A DNA stretch of 43,022 nt from Actinophytocola sp. (GTDB taxonomy: Bacteria > Actinomycetota > Actinomycetes > Mycobacteriales > Pseudonocardiaceae). Shown in pieces: positions 1 to 9,279 of this stretch. The DNA lies in NCBI GenBank assembly GCA_009379975.1, contig WHSS01000012.1, positions 1 through 43,022 of the forward strand, in the 5' to 3' direction. Positions within the stretch are counted from its first letter, which is position 1; each line of letters starts with the position of its first letter. Below the pieces are notes generated by a model. The model saw nothing but the letters and a program-made list of their open reading frames with translations. It searched no databases and was not told where the DNA came from. The position numbers and the translations under genes are program-made.

Positions 1-26
1 CGGCGGCTGCGGAGCGTAACCGCGCG

Positions 27-103
27 CTGAAAGACGCTTTCAGTCCGTTCAACGGACTGAAAGGCCCACTCACTCCACCCAGTGGACTGAGTGCGTCTTT
101 CAG
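27..103. repeat. Dispersed cloverleaf-like repeat, copy 1
   Basis: An 11-bp outer stem (27-37, CTGAAAGACGC, against 93-103, GCGTCTTTCAG) encloses two hairpins: CAGTCCGT/ACGGACTG (41-48/52-59) and TCCAC/GTGGA (74-78/82-86). Related copies lie at 11009-11082 and 18806-18882. It sits 9 bp beyond the stop codon of the minus-strand YqgE gene, so it may act as its transcription terminator (inference). Confidence 0.8.
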
Positions 104-112
104 CGCGCGTGG

Positions 113-742
113 TCAGTTGCGCAGCAGGTCCCCCGGGTGGGTGGCCAGCAAGGCCATCGGGACGCCCTGCCTGCGCAGCACCTGGCCCCAGAGGTCGGTG
201 CCCGGCGCGGCGAGCACATCACTCGGCAGCGCGGGGACCACCAGCCAGTCTTCGCGCTCGAGTTCGTCTTCCAACTGGCCGGCTTCCCATCCCGCATACC
301 CAACGTAGACCCGCATGCCGCGCAGTTTCGGCACCAGCTCGTCGGGGTCGGAATCGAGCACGACCAGCGCCATCGGCCCGCATACCGAAATGGTTCCCGG
401 CACTCCCGCCTGCTCGCCCGCACGCAACGCCGCGAGGCACAACGGGGTCTCCTGCTCGACGGGGCCGCCGAAGTAGACCGAGCCCGGTTCGTCGACGTAC
501 TCCGCCCAGTCGGGCAGCACCTGGTCGACCGGCACCTCGCTCGGCCGGTTCAAGACCACCCCGAGCGAGCCTTCGCCGCTGTGATGGAGGATGTACACCA
601 CCGTCCGCTGGAAGTTCGGGTCGGACATGTTCGGATCTGCGACAAGCAGGGCTCCCTGCTCAATGGCGTCCACTCGCACGCGCAACATGATCGCACCCAC
701 ACCGGCGGCCACGCCGCGGGACTCCTCCTGCGTCACCGTCAC
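113..742 (-). CDS. YqgE/AlgH family protein (UPF0301)
   Basis: A 209-residue protein with the family's typical layout: an early GALLVADPNM segment, then VVLNRPSE, YFGGPV and a C-terminal DLWGQVLRRQ...LLATHP block, all of which I recognise from YqgE proteins including the mycobacterial one. The molecular role of this family is not settled; the AlgH name comes from a proposed regulatory role in Pseudomonas. No signal peptide or membrane segment is seen, so it is probably cytosolic. The GTG start at 742 keeps a short variable N-terminus; a later ATG at 688 is possible, and no strong ribosome site decides between them. A -10-like TAGTTT lies on the minus strand at 787-782. The gene is divergent from the TNT gene and its 3' end faces a dispersed repeat. 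Confidence 0.9.
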   Translation of the reverse strand: MTVTQEESRGVAAGVGAIMLRVRVDAIEQGALLVADPNMSDPNFQRTVVYILHHSGEGSLGVVLNRPSEVPVDQVLPDWAEYVDEPGSVYFGGPVEQETPLCLAALRAGEQAGVPGTISVCGPMALVVLDSDPDELVPKLRGMRVYVGYAGWEAGQLEDELEREDWLVVPALPSDVLAAPGTDLWGQVLRRQGVPMALLATHPGDLLRN

Positions 743-852
743 CCACCCGGGTGAGGGCGGCGCGCGGTCGACGCTCGGGTAAAACTACCGAACCGCGTGC
801 GCACGAACTCGCGAAACGATAAGTTGACTGCTGAAACACTGGAGGGGATCTC

Positions 853-2781
853 GTGCGTCATCAGGTTGCACCCGCCGTCCACCCTGACGCCCTTTACGCA
901 AGCTGGCACGGACAACCATTCCGCGCGAAGACGTCGACATCCGACGGCACCGTGCTGCTCATCGCGTCGGCAGGCGCCGCGCCGCCCGAGGGATTCGACC
1001 AGCAGCACGACGGCGCGCCCGCCAAGGTCGTGGCCGACGCCGATGCGCCGGACAAGTTCACCATCCGCACGCACTGCCGCTACGCCGATGAGCTGTTCGT
1101 CCTCGCCGATCAGCTGGATTCGGGCGCACTCCCCCTGCGGTGGCTCGGCACCGACGAAGCCGTCGCCGCCCAGCTGGGGTTGCTCGCCGAGGACGGCGGG
1201 TTCGGCACCACGGCGGCGCCGGAGCACGTCGAGGCCCTCTGGCAGGAACGGCATGACTTCACCGAGCGGACGGGTGCGGCGGAGCCGTCCGCGGACGATC
1301 CGAAACCGCTGCTGCGCGCGATCGGGCGTGCGCTGAAGGACCTGCGCCCCGAGGACGGCAGCGACATCGCCGCGCGGTTCCGGCAGGTCGGCGACTACGC
1401 GGAGATGGAGGTACGCGGCCTCGCCGCCGACGTTGACGACACCGCCTACTCGCTGAGCTCCCCGCCGATCCTCAGTCAGCTCTTCGGGCAGCTCCGTGCG
1501 GCGATGTATAAGCCGGGCGAGGGCACCTGGTTTGAGGGCACGTTCCGGTTGACCCCGGAGAACACCTTCGACTTCGACTACGACACTTCCTCGCAGCCAC
1601 GCTGGCGGCGAGCCCCCGACGAGGGCGGCAGGCCGACCGCCGGTGCGTTCGCCGTCGACCTGACGCGCTTCCCGCGGAAGCCAGACCAGATCCCGCCGTG
1701 GCTCGCCGCGCGCGCCGGGCTGCCGCTCGATATCACCTTCCGGCACGCGGTAGTCCTCGATAACCACACCCCCGGCGAGCAGCCCGCTGTCCGCCGGCCG
1801 CCGGTGCCCGCCCATGAGGTGCGTGGCGTGTTGTCGTATCTCTATCGCTCGCCGGTGGTGCACGTCGGCGGCGGGCCGCAGCGGGACCTGTTCGCACCCC
1901 AGACGGCGCCGAGCGTGCCGCACGCGTTTCACACCGACGGCACCTGGATCTGGCCCGCCGCCGTGCCGCATTACCTGCGCATGCACGGCGTCGCGCCGGA
2001 AGCGGAGCTGCTCGACCACATCCGGGCGAACTCGTACCGCCCGCCGTTCGTCAAGCAGCGGGTCCGCGATACCGCGCGGGCCGACGTCCTTGGCGAGCCG
2101 TATCCGCCGCAGTCGCCGGAGGACCTGGACGAACACGACGCGGTGACCGAGGTCGAGCGCGAAGACAGCATGTCACCGCAGCTACGTGCGTCCGAGCTGC
2201 TGACCCTGCTGCACAAGCGCGTCGCCGAGCTCGGCATCTCGCGGCAGGCGTACCGGATCGGCGAGACCGCCAACGGGGCCTGGTGCCTGCTGCGGGAACC
2301 CGCGGGCTGGCAGGTCGCCTTCTACGCCGGTGACGTGCCCCAACGCGTCGAGCACTTCACCAGCATGCAAGCGGCGGCGGCGCATCTGCTCGGCGCGCTC
2401 GCCTTCCACCCGACCAGGGGCCTGTCCGAGGCCGACGAAGCGGAAGACCCCAGCGACTGGCCGATTATGCCGCTGCGGGGCGAGCCGCCCTTGTCGCTGT
2501 TCCGGGGTAAGCGCCTCGTCGTGCTGCCCGCGGGCACCGAGCTGGTGCGCTTCGGCGACGACAGCGGGAACCTGACCCACGCCGCGGGCGCGAAGTTCCG
2601 TGAGACGTCCTTGCTGCCGGACCGCGAGGCGCACCGCGTCGACTACCGGGTCACGCGGCCGCTGCGGGTGTTGACCGGGGTGTGCCTGCCCTGGGGCGGC
2701 ATGCCCGGCGGCGCGCTGGCCTACCTGTTGCCACGAGCGGTCGCGCACCACGTGGTGAGCGGCGCGCTGGAACAGCGCTGA
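853..2781 (+). CDS. TNT-domain (NAD glycohydrolase-like) protein with YezG-like middle region
   Basis: A 642-residue protein. The last ~110 residues (from about 533) resemble the TNT domain of the Mycobacterium tuberculosis CpnT toxin, an NAD+ glycohydrolase: LPAGTELVRFG, then AGAKFRETSLLP, then PWGGMPGGALAY. The Gln normally seen near the end of that domain (GG-x-x-Q-Y) is Ala here. A middle stretch around residue 216 (MYKPGEGTWFEG) looks like the YezG/DUF600 immunity family. A further motif, FHTDGTWIWPAAVPHYL, recurs in actinobacterial homologues I recall. No signal peptide, WXG100 partner or immunity gene is visible beside it, so a secreted-toxin role is doubtful; it may be a cytosolic relative. 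The start is GTG at 853 with GGAGGG at 841-846. The stop abuts the stop of the convergent CCA enzyme gene (TGATCA). Confidence 0.75.
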   Translation: MRHQVAPAVHPDALYASWHGQPFRAKTSTSDGTVLLIASAGAAPPEGFDQQHDGAPAKVVADADAPDKFTIRTHCRYADELFVLADQLDSGALPLRWLGTDEAVAAQLGLLAEDGGFGTTAAPEHVEALWQERHDFTERTGAAEPSADDPKPLLRAIGRALKDLRPEDGSDIAARFRQVGDYAEMEVRGLAADVDDTAYSLSSPPILSQLFGQLRAAMYKPGEGTWFEGTFRLTPENTFDFDYDTSSQPRWRRAPDEGGRPTAGAFAVDLTRFPRKPDQIPPWLAARAGLPLDITFRHAVVLDNHTPGEQPAVRRPPVPAHEVRGVLSYLYRSPVVHVGGGPQRDLFAPQTAPSVPHAFHTDGTWIWPAAVPHYLRMHGVAPEAELLDHIRANSYRPPFVKQRVRDTARADVLGEPYPPQSPEDLDEHDAVTEVEREDSMSPQLRASELLTLLHKRVAELGISRQAYRIGETANGAWCLLREPAGWQVAFYAGDVPQRVEHFTSMQAAAAHLLGALAFHPTRGLSEADEAEDPSDWPIMPLRGEPPLSLFRGKRLVVLPAGTELVRFGDDSGNLTHAAGAKFRETSLLPDREAHRVDYRVTRPLRVLTGVCLPWGGMPGGALAYLLPRAVAHHVVSGALEQR

Positions 2782-4236
2782 TCAGGGCTGCTGATCAGGC
2801 GCTTCGATGCCCCGCTCGGCGGCCCAGCGGCGTAGCTCGGCCACCGCTTCCTCGTGCTCGAGCGGCCCGCGGTCGAGCCGGATCTCTTTGAGGTGCTTCC
2901 AGGCCTGCCCCACCAGCGGGCCCGGCGGCAGCCCGAGCAGCCGCATGATCTCGTTGCCGTCGAGGTCGGGCCGGACACGTGCCAGGTCCTCTTCGGCCGC
3001 GATCCGGGCGATGCGCTGTTCGAGCTCGTCGTAGGTGCGCTGCAGGCCCGCCGCCTTGCGCCGGTTACGCGTGGTGCAGTCCGCGCGCACCAGCTTGTGC
3101 AGCCGGGCCAGCAGCGGACCCGCGTCGGTGACGTAGCGCCGGACCGCCGAGTCGGTCCATTCGCCCCTGCCGTAGCCGTGGAAGCGCAGGTGCAGGAACA
3201 CCAGCTGCGAGACGTCGGAGACGATCTCCTTCGAGTAGCGCAGCGCACGCAGCCGCTTGCGCGCCATCTTCGCGCCGACCACCTCGTGGTGATGGAAGGT
3301 CACGCCGCCGCCTTCGGTGAACCGCCGGGTGGCAGGCTTGCCGATGTCGTGCAGCAACGCGGCCAGCCGCAGCACCAGGTCCGGCTCGCTGCTGGGCTCG
3401 TGCTTGGTCTCCAGGTCGATGGCCTGATCGAGCACGGTCAGCGAATGCTGATAGACGTCCTTGTGCTGGTGATGCTCGTCGATGGCCAGCCGCATCCCCG
3501 GCACCTCTGGCATCACGTGCTCGGCCAGCCCGGTGTGCACCATCAGCTCGATGCCGAGCCGTGGCTTTGCCCCGAGCAGCAGCTTCGACAGCTCCGCCTG
3601 GACCCGCTCGGCCGTGATGCGATTGATCTGCTCGGCCATGTCCGTCATAGCCGCGACTACCCGGGGTGCCGGTACGAGGCCGAGTTGGGACACGAACCGG
3701 GCCGCCCGCAGCATGCGCAGGGGGTCATCGGCGAAAGACTCGGCGGGGGTCGCCGGGGTGTCGAGCTCGCGCTTGCCGAGCGCGTCGATTCCGCCGAACG
3801 GGTCGACGAACTCCCGCGAGGTGAGGTCGACGGCCATCGCGTTGACCGTGAAGTCTCGCCGCAGCAGGTCGCCGTCGATGGACGTCCCGAAAACGACTTC
3901 GGGGTTGCGGGTGATCCGGTCGTAGGTGTCGGCGCGGAAAGTGGTGATCTCGAGCTGGCTGCCCCGCTTGCGCAGGCCGACGGTGCCGAACTCGATCCCG
4001 GTCTCCCATACCGCGTCCGCCCAGTCCCTCACCAGCGCCAGCACCTGCTCCGGGCGGGCGTCGGTGGTGAAGTCGAGATCGGGCGAGAGCCGCCCCAGTA
4101 AGGCGTCCCGCACGCTGCCACCCACCAGGAACAGCTGGTGACCGGCATCGGCGAACCGCTGGGCGAGCTCGTCGGCAACGGGGGAGACGCGGAGCAGCTC
4201 AGCGACCGCGGTGCGCTTGGCGCGGGATTCAGACAC
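2782..4236 (-). CDS. pcnA: CCA-adding tRNA nucleotidyltransferase
   Basis: This enzyme adds or repairs the 3' CCA end of tRNAs. The class II nucleotidyltransferase head shows the GGSVRDALLG motif and the metal-binding DLDFTTDA, followed by DPFGG and the arginine-rich FADDPLRMLRAARF region. A C-terminal HD domain is marked by LLHDIGKPATR and HHHEVVGA, the arrangement found in the mycobacterial enzyme. Length from the chosen GTG at 4236 is 484 residues, which fits the family. The frame stays open further upstream only because a 75-bp tandem repeat is translatable without stops, so residues upstream of 4236 are probably not part of the protein. It is divergent from the NUDIX gene, as in Mycobacterium, and convergent with the TNT gene with no gap. 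Confidence 0.93.
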   Translation of the reverse strand: MSESRAKRTAVAELLRVSPVADELAQRFADAGHQLFLVGGSVRDALLGRLSPDLDFTTDARPEQVLALVRDWADAVWETGIEFGTVGLRKRGSQLEITTFRADTYDRITRNPEVVFGTSIDGDLLRRDFTVNAMAVDLTSREFVDPFGGIDALGKRELDTPATPAESFADDPLRMLRAARFVSQLGLVPAPRVVAAMTDMAEQINRITAERVQAELSKLLLGAKPRLGIELMVHTGLAEHVMPEVPGMRLAIDEHHQHKDVYQHSLTVLDQAIDLETKHEPSSEPDLVLRLAALLHDIGKPATRRFTEGGGVTFHHHEVVGAKMARKRLRALRYSKEIVSDVSQLVFLHLRFHGYGRGEWTDSAVRRYVTDAGPLLARLHKLVRADCTTRNRRKAAGLQRTYDELEQRIARIAAEEDLARVRPDLDGNEIMRLLGLPPGPLVGQAWKHLKEIRLDRGPLEHEEAVAELRRWAAERGIEAPDQQP

Positions 4237-4247
4237 GGCGTCCAACT

Positions 4248-4402
4248 CTAGTGCCTCACGCGCCGGCAGGCTGGTCAGGCGCTCAGTACGCCCCAACCAC
4301 CGCCCGGTGCCGGTCGCGCCTCCTAGTGCCTCACGCGCCGGCAGGCTGGTCAGGCGCTCAGTACGCCCCAACCACCGCCCGGTGCCGGTCGCACCTCCTA
4401 GT
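4248..4402. repeat. Tandem 75-bp repeat (two copies plus 5 bp), MIRU/VNTR-like
   Basis: The unit starting CTAGTGCCTCACGCGCCGG occupies 4248-4322 and 4323-4397, followed by CTAGT at 4398-4402. The only difference I see is G at 4318 against A at 4393. It lies between the divergent CCA-enzyme and NUDIX genes. The unit is 25 codons long, so it stays open in frame with pcnA on the minus strand. Confidence 0.92.
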
Positions 4403-4488
4403 AATCAGCATGATTGCGAGGCCGATCGCCTCCGGGGCCTATTCCTAAGAGCCGTCCAAGTTCAGCCTACTGGCGCGCCGAGGGAAGC

Positions 4489-4494
4489 TAGCAT
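4489..4494 (+). promoter_or_regulatory. -10 element TAGCAT for the NUDIX operon
   Basis: TAGCAT is followed by exactly seven bases and then an ATG at 4502, the spacing expected for a leaderless actinobacterial transcript. No convincing -35 is seen. Confidence 0.45.
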
Positions 4495-4501
4495 CGCTGG
4501 T

Positions 4502-4549
4502 ATGCCTGGATCCGGTGACTCGAGCGGCGAGCGGCCCGGCCATGACTGA
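4502..4549 (+). CDS. Possible 15-codon leaderless upstream ORF
   Basis: ATG at 4502 opens a frame reading [15 protein letters not shown] and stopping at 4547-4549. Its end overlaps the likely NUDIX start ATG at 4542, so ribosomes leaving this frame could restart on the main gene. The support is the promoter spacing only; an alternative is that it is untranslated and the NUDIX gene starts at GTG 4515. Confidence 0.3.
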   Translation: MPGSGDSSGERPGHD

Positions 4550-5066
4550 AGACAGCACTCGCCGGTCCCGGCGCCGCCGCTCGAGACGGCTGACTACGGT
4601 TGACGAGACGTCAGCCGGCGGAGTCGTCGTGGACCGGGCGCAGGGCTGCGTCGCGCTCATCGGCAGACTGGATCGCAACGGTGCGCTGCTTTGGTCACTA
4701 CCCAAGGGGCACATCGAGGACGGCGAGACCCATCAGCAGACCGCGGTGCGCGAGGTGAAGGAGGAGACCGGCATTTCCGCGCAGGTGATCATGCCGCTCG
4801 GCACCATCGACTATTGGTTCGTCGCCGAGCGCAGGCGGGTGCACAAGACCGTGCACCATTTCTTGCTGGAAGCGACCGGCGGCGAGCTCAGTGACGACGA
4901 CGTCGAGGTCACCGAGGTCGCGTGGGTTCCGTTCGCAGAACTGGACGCCACCCTGGCGTATGCGGATGAGCGCAAGCTGGCGCGCCGGGCACAGGAGTTG
5001 CTGGGGTTGCCCGGCAACACCCAAGAGTCGCTGGCGGGCTCGCGCGTAAATGAGGTGCATGAGTGA
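4542..5066 (+). CDS. NUDIX hydrolase, MutT4-like
   Basis: The Nudix box is complete (GHIEDGE, seven residues, REVKEETG), so this is very likely an active nucleoside-diphosphate-linked hydrolase. The substrate cannot be read from sequence. The position directly before the DUF6049 and murJ genes matches Mycobacterium mutT4 (Rv3908). The N-terminus is arginine-rich ([10 protein letters not shown]) before the domain begins. The start is uncertain: ATG at 4542 is favoured because it overlaps the end of a possible upstream ORF; GTG at 4515 would add nine residues. The stop codon overlaps the next gene's GTG by four bases (GTGA), so the two genes are translationally coupled. Confidence 0.88.
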   Translation: MTEDSTRRSRRRRSRRLTTVDETSAGGVVVDRAQGCVALIGRLDRNGALLWSLPKGHIEDGETHQQTAVREVKEETGISAQVIMPLGTIDYWFVAERRRVHKTVHHFLLEATGGELSDDDVEVTEVAWVPFAELDATLAYADERKLARRAQELLGLPGNTQESLAGSRVNEVHE

Positions 5067-7219
5067 CCCGGGTTTCGACTGCTCTCGGCCTCACCGCACT
5101 CGTCATTCTGGTGAACGCCCTCTTCGGCTCACCCTTCACCGCGCCGGCAGCCGCTCACCAGCCCGGCACCCAGTCCAGCAAGCTGCGGCTCGAGGTGGAG
5201 TCGATGCAACCGCGGGTGGTGACCGAAGACGCAAGCGAGCTCGCGGTCGACGTCAAGCTCACCAATACCTCCCAGCAGGCGATCACCGACATCCGGGCGC
5301 GGCTACAACTGGGGCAGGCCCAGCACACCGCGGACGAGTTCCGGCAGGCACTGACCGCGACGGCGCCCATGGACTACCAGCTCACCCGGTTCCGGCGGCT
5401 CACCGAGCGACTCGAACCGGGGCAGAGCTTCCGGTTCAGCGTCCGCGCCGACTTGCGAAACGGCGACGACGGGTTCCGGCTCACCGATCCGGGCGTGTAC
5501 CCGATGCTGATCAACGTCAACGGCAGTCCGGAGTTCGGGGCGGTGGCCCGGCTTGCCGCCATGCACCTGGCGTTGCCCGTGCTGTCCGCGCCGGGCTCGG
5601 ACGAGGGCAGCGGCGGTGGCGATCGCACGCCGGTGTCCATCCTGTGGCCGATCGCGAGTCAGCCCAGGGTGGTCTCGGCCCCGTTCGACGGCACGCTCGT
5701 GCTGGCCGATGACGGACTCGCCGAGGAGATGCGGCCCGGCGGCAGGCTCGATGCGCTTGTCGCGGCGGCGGAGTCGGCACGCGGGAACAGCGCGCTGCTG
5801 TCGTCGATGTGCTTCGCGATCGACCCGGAACTGGTTTCGACCGCGGTGGGGATGGCCCGTGGCTACCGGGTCGCTTCCGGCGGCAAAACCGTCGCGGGCT
5901 CGGGTAAGGCGGATGCCCAGGCTTGGCTCAAGGCACTCCGGACCTTGGTAGCCGACCAGTGCGTGCTGCCGCTGCCGTTCGCCCGCGCCGACCTCTCCGC
6001 GCTGTCGAGCGTTTCACCGTCACTGGCGAAATACGCCCTCTCGCATGATGACGCCCTCTCCGACGCCCTCGACGTCACCGTCGAACGAGATACGTTGTGG
6101 CCCCAGAACAAGCTAAGCGCGGGCGCGCTCGACGCGATATCCGGCGCGGACAAGTCCGTGCTGATCGGCAGCGTGCCGGGGCGCCCGGGCGGTGCTCCGG
6201 TCACGGTGACCAGTAACGAGCACTCGCATCGCGTCGTGCCGTACGACCCGCTCGTCGCGCTGGGCCTCAGCCCGGCGTCGGCGAGCCCTGAGGTCGCGCA
6301 CAACTCCACCCTGGCGGCCGACGATCGAGCGGTCCTCGCCCAGAACGGGGTGGCAGCCCTGGTGTTCCGGGCTCGCTTCGAACAGACGAATGTCCCGGGC
6401 CCGCTGCTCGTCGCCCCGCCCCGCGGCTGGAGCGCCCCCGTCGCCGAACTCAAGTGGATGCTGGCACAGATCGGCGATCTCGCGGACGCCGACATCGTCT
6501 CGCCGCTCCCGGCGCGTCAGTTGCTGCGCACCCCGGCCGAGGCCGAGACCCGCCCGGCGTCCGATGGTCCGATCACGCCATCCCTGTCGCGCAAGCTCAC
6601 CAGCACGATTTCAGCGACCAACCGCACGCTCGGCGACCTGAACAAGGCGATGACGGAGGCCGCGACCCAGCAGGTCACCCCGGCCGACGTGCTTACGCCG
6701 CTGCGTAACGGGCTGCTTCGGGCGGCCTCGACGGCCCTGCCGGGCGACCAGGACGCGGGAGCCAGTGCGGCGGCCGACGTGGAACGTCAGCTGTCCCGAT
6801 TGGTCGGTGACGTCACGATCAGGCGACCGGGCCGGACGATTTCGCTGGCATCCGGGTCCTCGCCGATCCCGGTGTCGATCCAGAACGACCTTCCGGTCGA
6901 CGTGACCGTGCACGTCACGCTGTCGAACACCACCGGCCTGCGGCCCGGCGCGGTCGGCGATCAGAAGATCGCCGCGAATTCGTCGCTCAACCTGCGCGTT
7001 CCCGCCGAGGCGTTGCGCGCGGGCCGGTTCACGGTCGACGTCTCGCTCAGCACGCCGGGCGGCACCGTGCTGGGCACACCGACCCGATTCCGGCTCGCGT
7101 CCACCGAGTACGGCGTCATCACCGTTATCGTGACAGCCACCGCAGGTGGCGCGTTGCTGTTGTTGTCCGGACGGCGCATTTATCGCAGACTTCGGTCGAA
7201 CGGCGCCGGCCGGGAGTAA
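5063..7219 (+). CDS. DUF6049 family secreted/membrane protein (Rv3909-like)
   Basis: A 718-residue envelope protein of unknown function. The N-terminus has a signal peptide or anchor ([14 protein letters not shown], about residues 8-30). A long extracytoplasmic part begins with an Ig-like region ([18 protein letters not shown]). Near the C-terminus, another beta-rich segment ([17 protein letters not shown]) is followed by a single membrane helix at about 683-706 and a short basic tail. This is the topology of the Rv3909 family found between mutT4 and murJ in Mycobacterium. It overlaps the NUDIX gene by four bases, and murJ starts 44 bp after its stop, which suggests one operon and a role near peptidoglycan export (inference from context only). 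Confidence 0.85.
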   Translation: MTRVSTALGLTALVILVNALFGSPFTAPAAAHQPGTQSSKLRLEVESMQPRVVTEDASELAVDVKLTNTSQQAITDIRARLQLGQAQHTADEFRQALTATAPMDYQLTRFRRLTERLEPGQSFRFSVRADLRNGDDGFRLTDPGVYPMLINVNGSPEFGAVARLAAMHLALPVLSAPGSDEGSGGGDRTPVSILWPIASQPRVVSAPFDGTLVLADDGLAEEMRPGGRLDALVAAAESARGNSALLSSMCFAIDPELVSTAVGMARGYRVASGGKTVAGSGKADAQAWLKALRTLVADQCVLPLPFARADLSALSSVSPSLAKYALSHDDALSDALDVTVERDTLWPQNKLSAGALDAISGADKSVLIGSVPGRPGGAPVTVTSNEHSHRVVPYDPLVALGLSPASASPEVAHNSTLAADDRAVLAQNGVAALVFRARFEQTNVPGPLLVAPPRGWSAPVAELKWMLAQIGDLADADIVSPLPARQLLRTPAEAETRPASDGPITPSLSRKLTSTISATNRTLGDLNKAMTEAATQQVTPADVLTPLRNGLLRAASTALPGDQDAGASAAADVERQLSRLVGDVTIRRPGRTISLASGSSPIPVSIQNDLPVDVTVHVTLSNTTGLRPGAVGDQKIAANSSLNLRVPAEALRAGRFTVDVSLSTPGGTVLGTPTRFRLASTEYGVITVIVTATAGGALLLLSGRRIYRRLRSNGAGRE

Positions 7220-7263
7220 GGCCGCACGTCACCGCCCAGCAGGCCGCGAGGATTTGAGACGCG

Positions 7264-9150
7264 TTGAACACAGAGCCGCCACGGCGCCCGCGGCCGCCTC
7301 ACCGACCGCCGCCGCCCCCGATGCGGCGTGCCGGTCAGCTGCCCCCGGATCCGCAGCGGGTGCCGCAACCACCGCAACCACCGCAGGCACCCCAGCGACC
7401 CCAGGCACCCCGGCCACCCCAGCGAGCGCCCCGCAGGCCACCGGCGCCACCTCGCGGATGGCCGACGGCCGACCCCGACGCGCTCCGTCCCTACGACGAA
7501 CTCACCCGGGTACTGCCCGCCATCACGCAGGCGGGAGCGCCCGCGGAACCGGCCGATCAGCAGCCGTCGCTTGCCCGCTCGACCGGCAAGATCGCGATCG
7601 CGTCGCTGATCAGCCGCATCACCGGGTTCCTGTGGAAGGTGATGCTGGCCTGGGCGCTCGGCATCGCGGTCCGCAACGACTCGTTCAACGTGGCCAACAC
7701 GCTGCCGAACATCATCTACGAACTGCTGCTCGGCGGCGTGCTCGCCAGCATCGTCGTGCCGCTGCTGGTCCGCTCGCAGGACGACCCCGACGGCGGCGAG
7801 GCCTACACGCAGCGGCTGATCACCGTCGCGCTGACGCTGCTCGCCGGTGCCACGGTGGTGGCGGTCGCCGCGGCGCCGCTGTTCACCTCGCTCTACGTCG
7901 ACTCCTCGACCGGCCGCGCCAGCCACGAGCTGACCACCGCGTTCGCCTACCTGCTGCTGCCGCAGATCTTCTTCTACGGCATGTTCGCGCTGCTGATGGC
8001 GATCCTCAACGCGAAGCACAACTTCGGACCGCCCGCCTGGGCGCCGGTGGTCAACAACCTGGTGGTGATGGCGACGATCGGCGTGTTCGCCCTCATGCCG
8101 GGCGAGATCTCGATCGACCCGGTGCGGCTGGGCGACGCGAAGCTGCTCACCCTCGGTATCGGCGTCACGCTGGGCATCGTCGCGCAGGCAGCGATGCTGG
8201 TGCCGCCGCTGCTGCGCTCCGGGTTCCGGTTCAAGTGGAACTGGGGCATCGACGCCCGGATGAAGGAGTTCGGCGGGCTCGCGGCCTGGATCCTGGGCTA
8301 CGTCGCGGTCAGCCAGGTCGGCTACATCGTCAACACCCGGGTGCTCACCGCGGGCGACGAAGGCGGCATGACCAGCTACTACTACGCGTGGCTGCTGCTG
8401 CAACTGCCCTACGGCGTCATCGGGGTCTCGCTGCTGACCGCGATCATGCCGCGGATGAGCCGGGCGGCCGCCGACGGCGATAACCACAAGCTGGTCGCCG
8501 ACCTCTCCTACGCCTCGCGGATCTCCACGGTCACGCTGCTGCCGATCGCCGCGGTGATGACCGTGGTGGGCTCCGCGGTCGGTGTCGCGCTGTTCTCCCT
8601 GGGTAAGAGTGACGTCGCCGCCGCCGAGCGACTCGGCCAGTCGCTGGCCATCGCCGCTTTCGGACTACTGCCGTATGCGCTGGTCATGCTGCAGTTGCGG
8701 GTGTTCTACGCACTCAAGGACGCCCGCACGCCGACGCTCATCATGCTGGTGATGACGGTGGTCAAGGTGCCGCTGCTCTACCTGTGCCCGATCATCCTGG
8801 AACCACGCCAGATCGTGCTCGGCGCGATGATGGTCAACTCGCTGACCTTCGTGGTCGGCGCGGTGCTGGGCCAGGTGTGGCTGTGGGTACGGCTGGGCAA
8901 CCTGCGCAGTCGCCGGGTGCTCGGCGTCATCCTGTTCACGCTGGTCGCGTGTGCGCTCGGCGTCACCGCCGCGGTCCTCGCCGGGTATCTGGTGCCCGAC
9001 TCCCTGGGCGCCGTGACGCGTGCCTGGCTCACCCTCGTGGTTCAGAGTGTCGTGGGTCTCGGGGTCTCTTTCGGGGTACTTGCCGCGCTCAAGGTTGACG
9101 AAATCAGCCCATTGACTTCCCGGTTCGCCCGTTTGGTCAAGCGTGCCTGA
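7264..9150 (+). CDS. murJ: Lipid II flippase MurJ (MviN family)
   Basis: This polytopic membrane protein should move lipid II across the cytoplasmic membrane for peptidoglycan synthesis. After a proline-rich cytosolic N-terminal tail (about residues 4-70, with runs of PP and QAPQRPQAP) and a linker, the family core starts near residue 105 with TGKIAIASLISRITGFLWKV, and NTLPNIIYELLLGG marks the conserved central region. About 14 hydrophobic segments follow. At 628 residues it ends after the transmembrane core. The mycobacterial homologue continues into a fused pseudokinase; here that part is a separate downstream gene. The start is TTG at 7264 with GAGGA at 7248-7252. A hairpin follows the stop, so the downstream genes may be uncoupled. 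Confidence 0.93.
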   Translation: MNTEPPRRPRPPHRPPPPPMRRAGQLPPDPQRVPQPPQPPQAPQRPQAPRPPQRAPRRPPAPPRGWPTADPDALRPYDELTRVLPAITQAGAPAEPADQQPSLARSTGKIAIASLISRITGFLWKVMLAWALGIAVRNDSFNVANTLPNIIYELLLGGVLASIVVPLLVRSQDDPDGGEAYTQRLITVALTLLAGATVVAVAAAPLFTSLYVDSSTGRASHELTTAFAYLLLPQIFFYGMFALLMAILNAKHNFGPPAWAPVVNNLVVMATIGVFALMPGEISIDPVRLGDAKLLTLGIGVTLGIVAQAAMLVPPLLRSGFRFKWNWGIDARMKEFGGLAAWILGYVAVSQVGYIVNTRVLTAGDEGGMTSYYYAWLLLQLPYGVIGVSLLTAIMPRMSRAAADGDNHKLVADLSYASRISTVTLLPIAAVMTVVGSAVGVALFSLGKSDVAAAERLGQSLAIAAFGLLPYALVMLQLRVFYALKDARTPTLIMLVMTVVKVPLLYLCPIILEPRQIVLGAMMVNSLTFVVGAVLGQVWLWVRLGNLRSRRVLGVILFTLVACALGVTAAVLAGYLVPDSLGAVTRAWLTLVVQSVVGLGVSFGVLAALKVDEISPLTSRFARLVKRA

Positions 9151-9166
9151 TTCACCGGGCGCGCTG

Positions 9167-9198
9167 CGTCACACCGCGGCATGCCGCGAGGAGTGACG
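9167..9198 (+). terminator. Hairpin after murJ
   Basis: CGTCAC (9167-9172) pairs with GTGACG (9193-9198) and encloses the palindrome CGCGGCATGCCGCG (975-88 of the same kilobase, i.e. 9175-9188). There is only a short TT after it, so it is a hairpin-type terminator candidate rather than a classic U-tract one. Confidence 0.45.
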
Positions 9199-9279
9199 TT
9201 GCCCAAAGACACCGGCATTACCGCAGAACAAGCGGCACTCAGTCACGTACTCTCAGTGGGAAGAGGAAGGACCCTGGGA

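Noticed and set aside
739-2136. Long minus-strand frame opposite the TNT gene
   Set aside because: The plus-strand frame has recognisable domains and a good ribosome site; the antisense product is Arg/Gly-rich without motifs.
4237-4371. N-terminal 45-residue extension of the CCA enzyme
   Set aside because: It is encoded by the tandem repeat and has no homology; GTG 4236 gives the normal family length.
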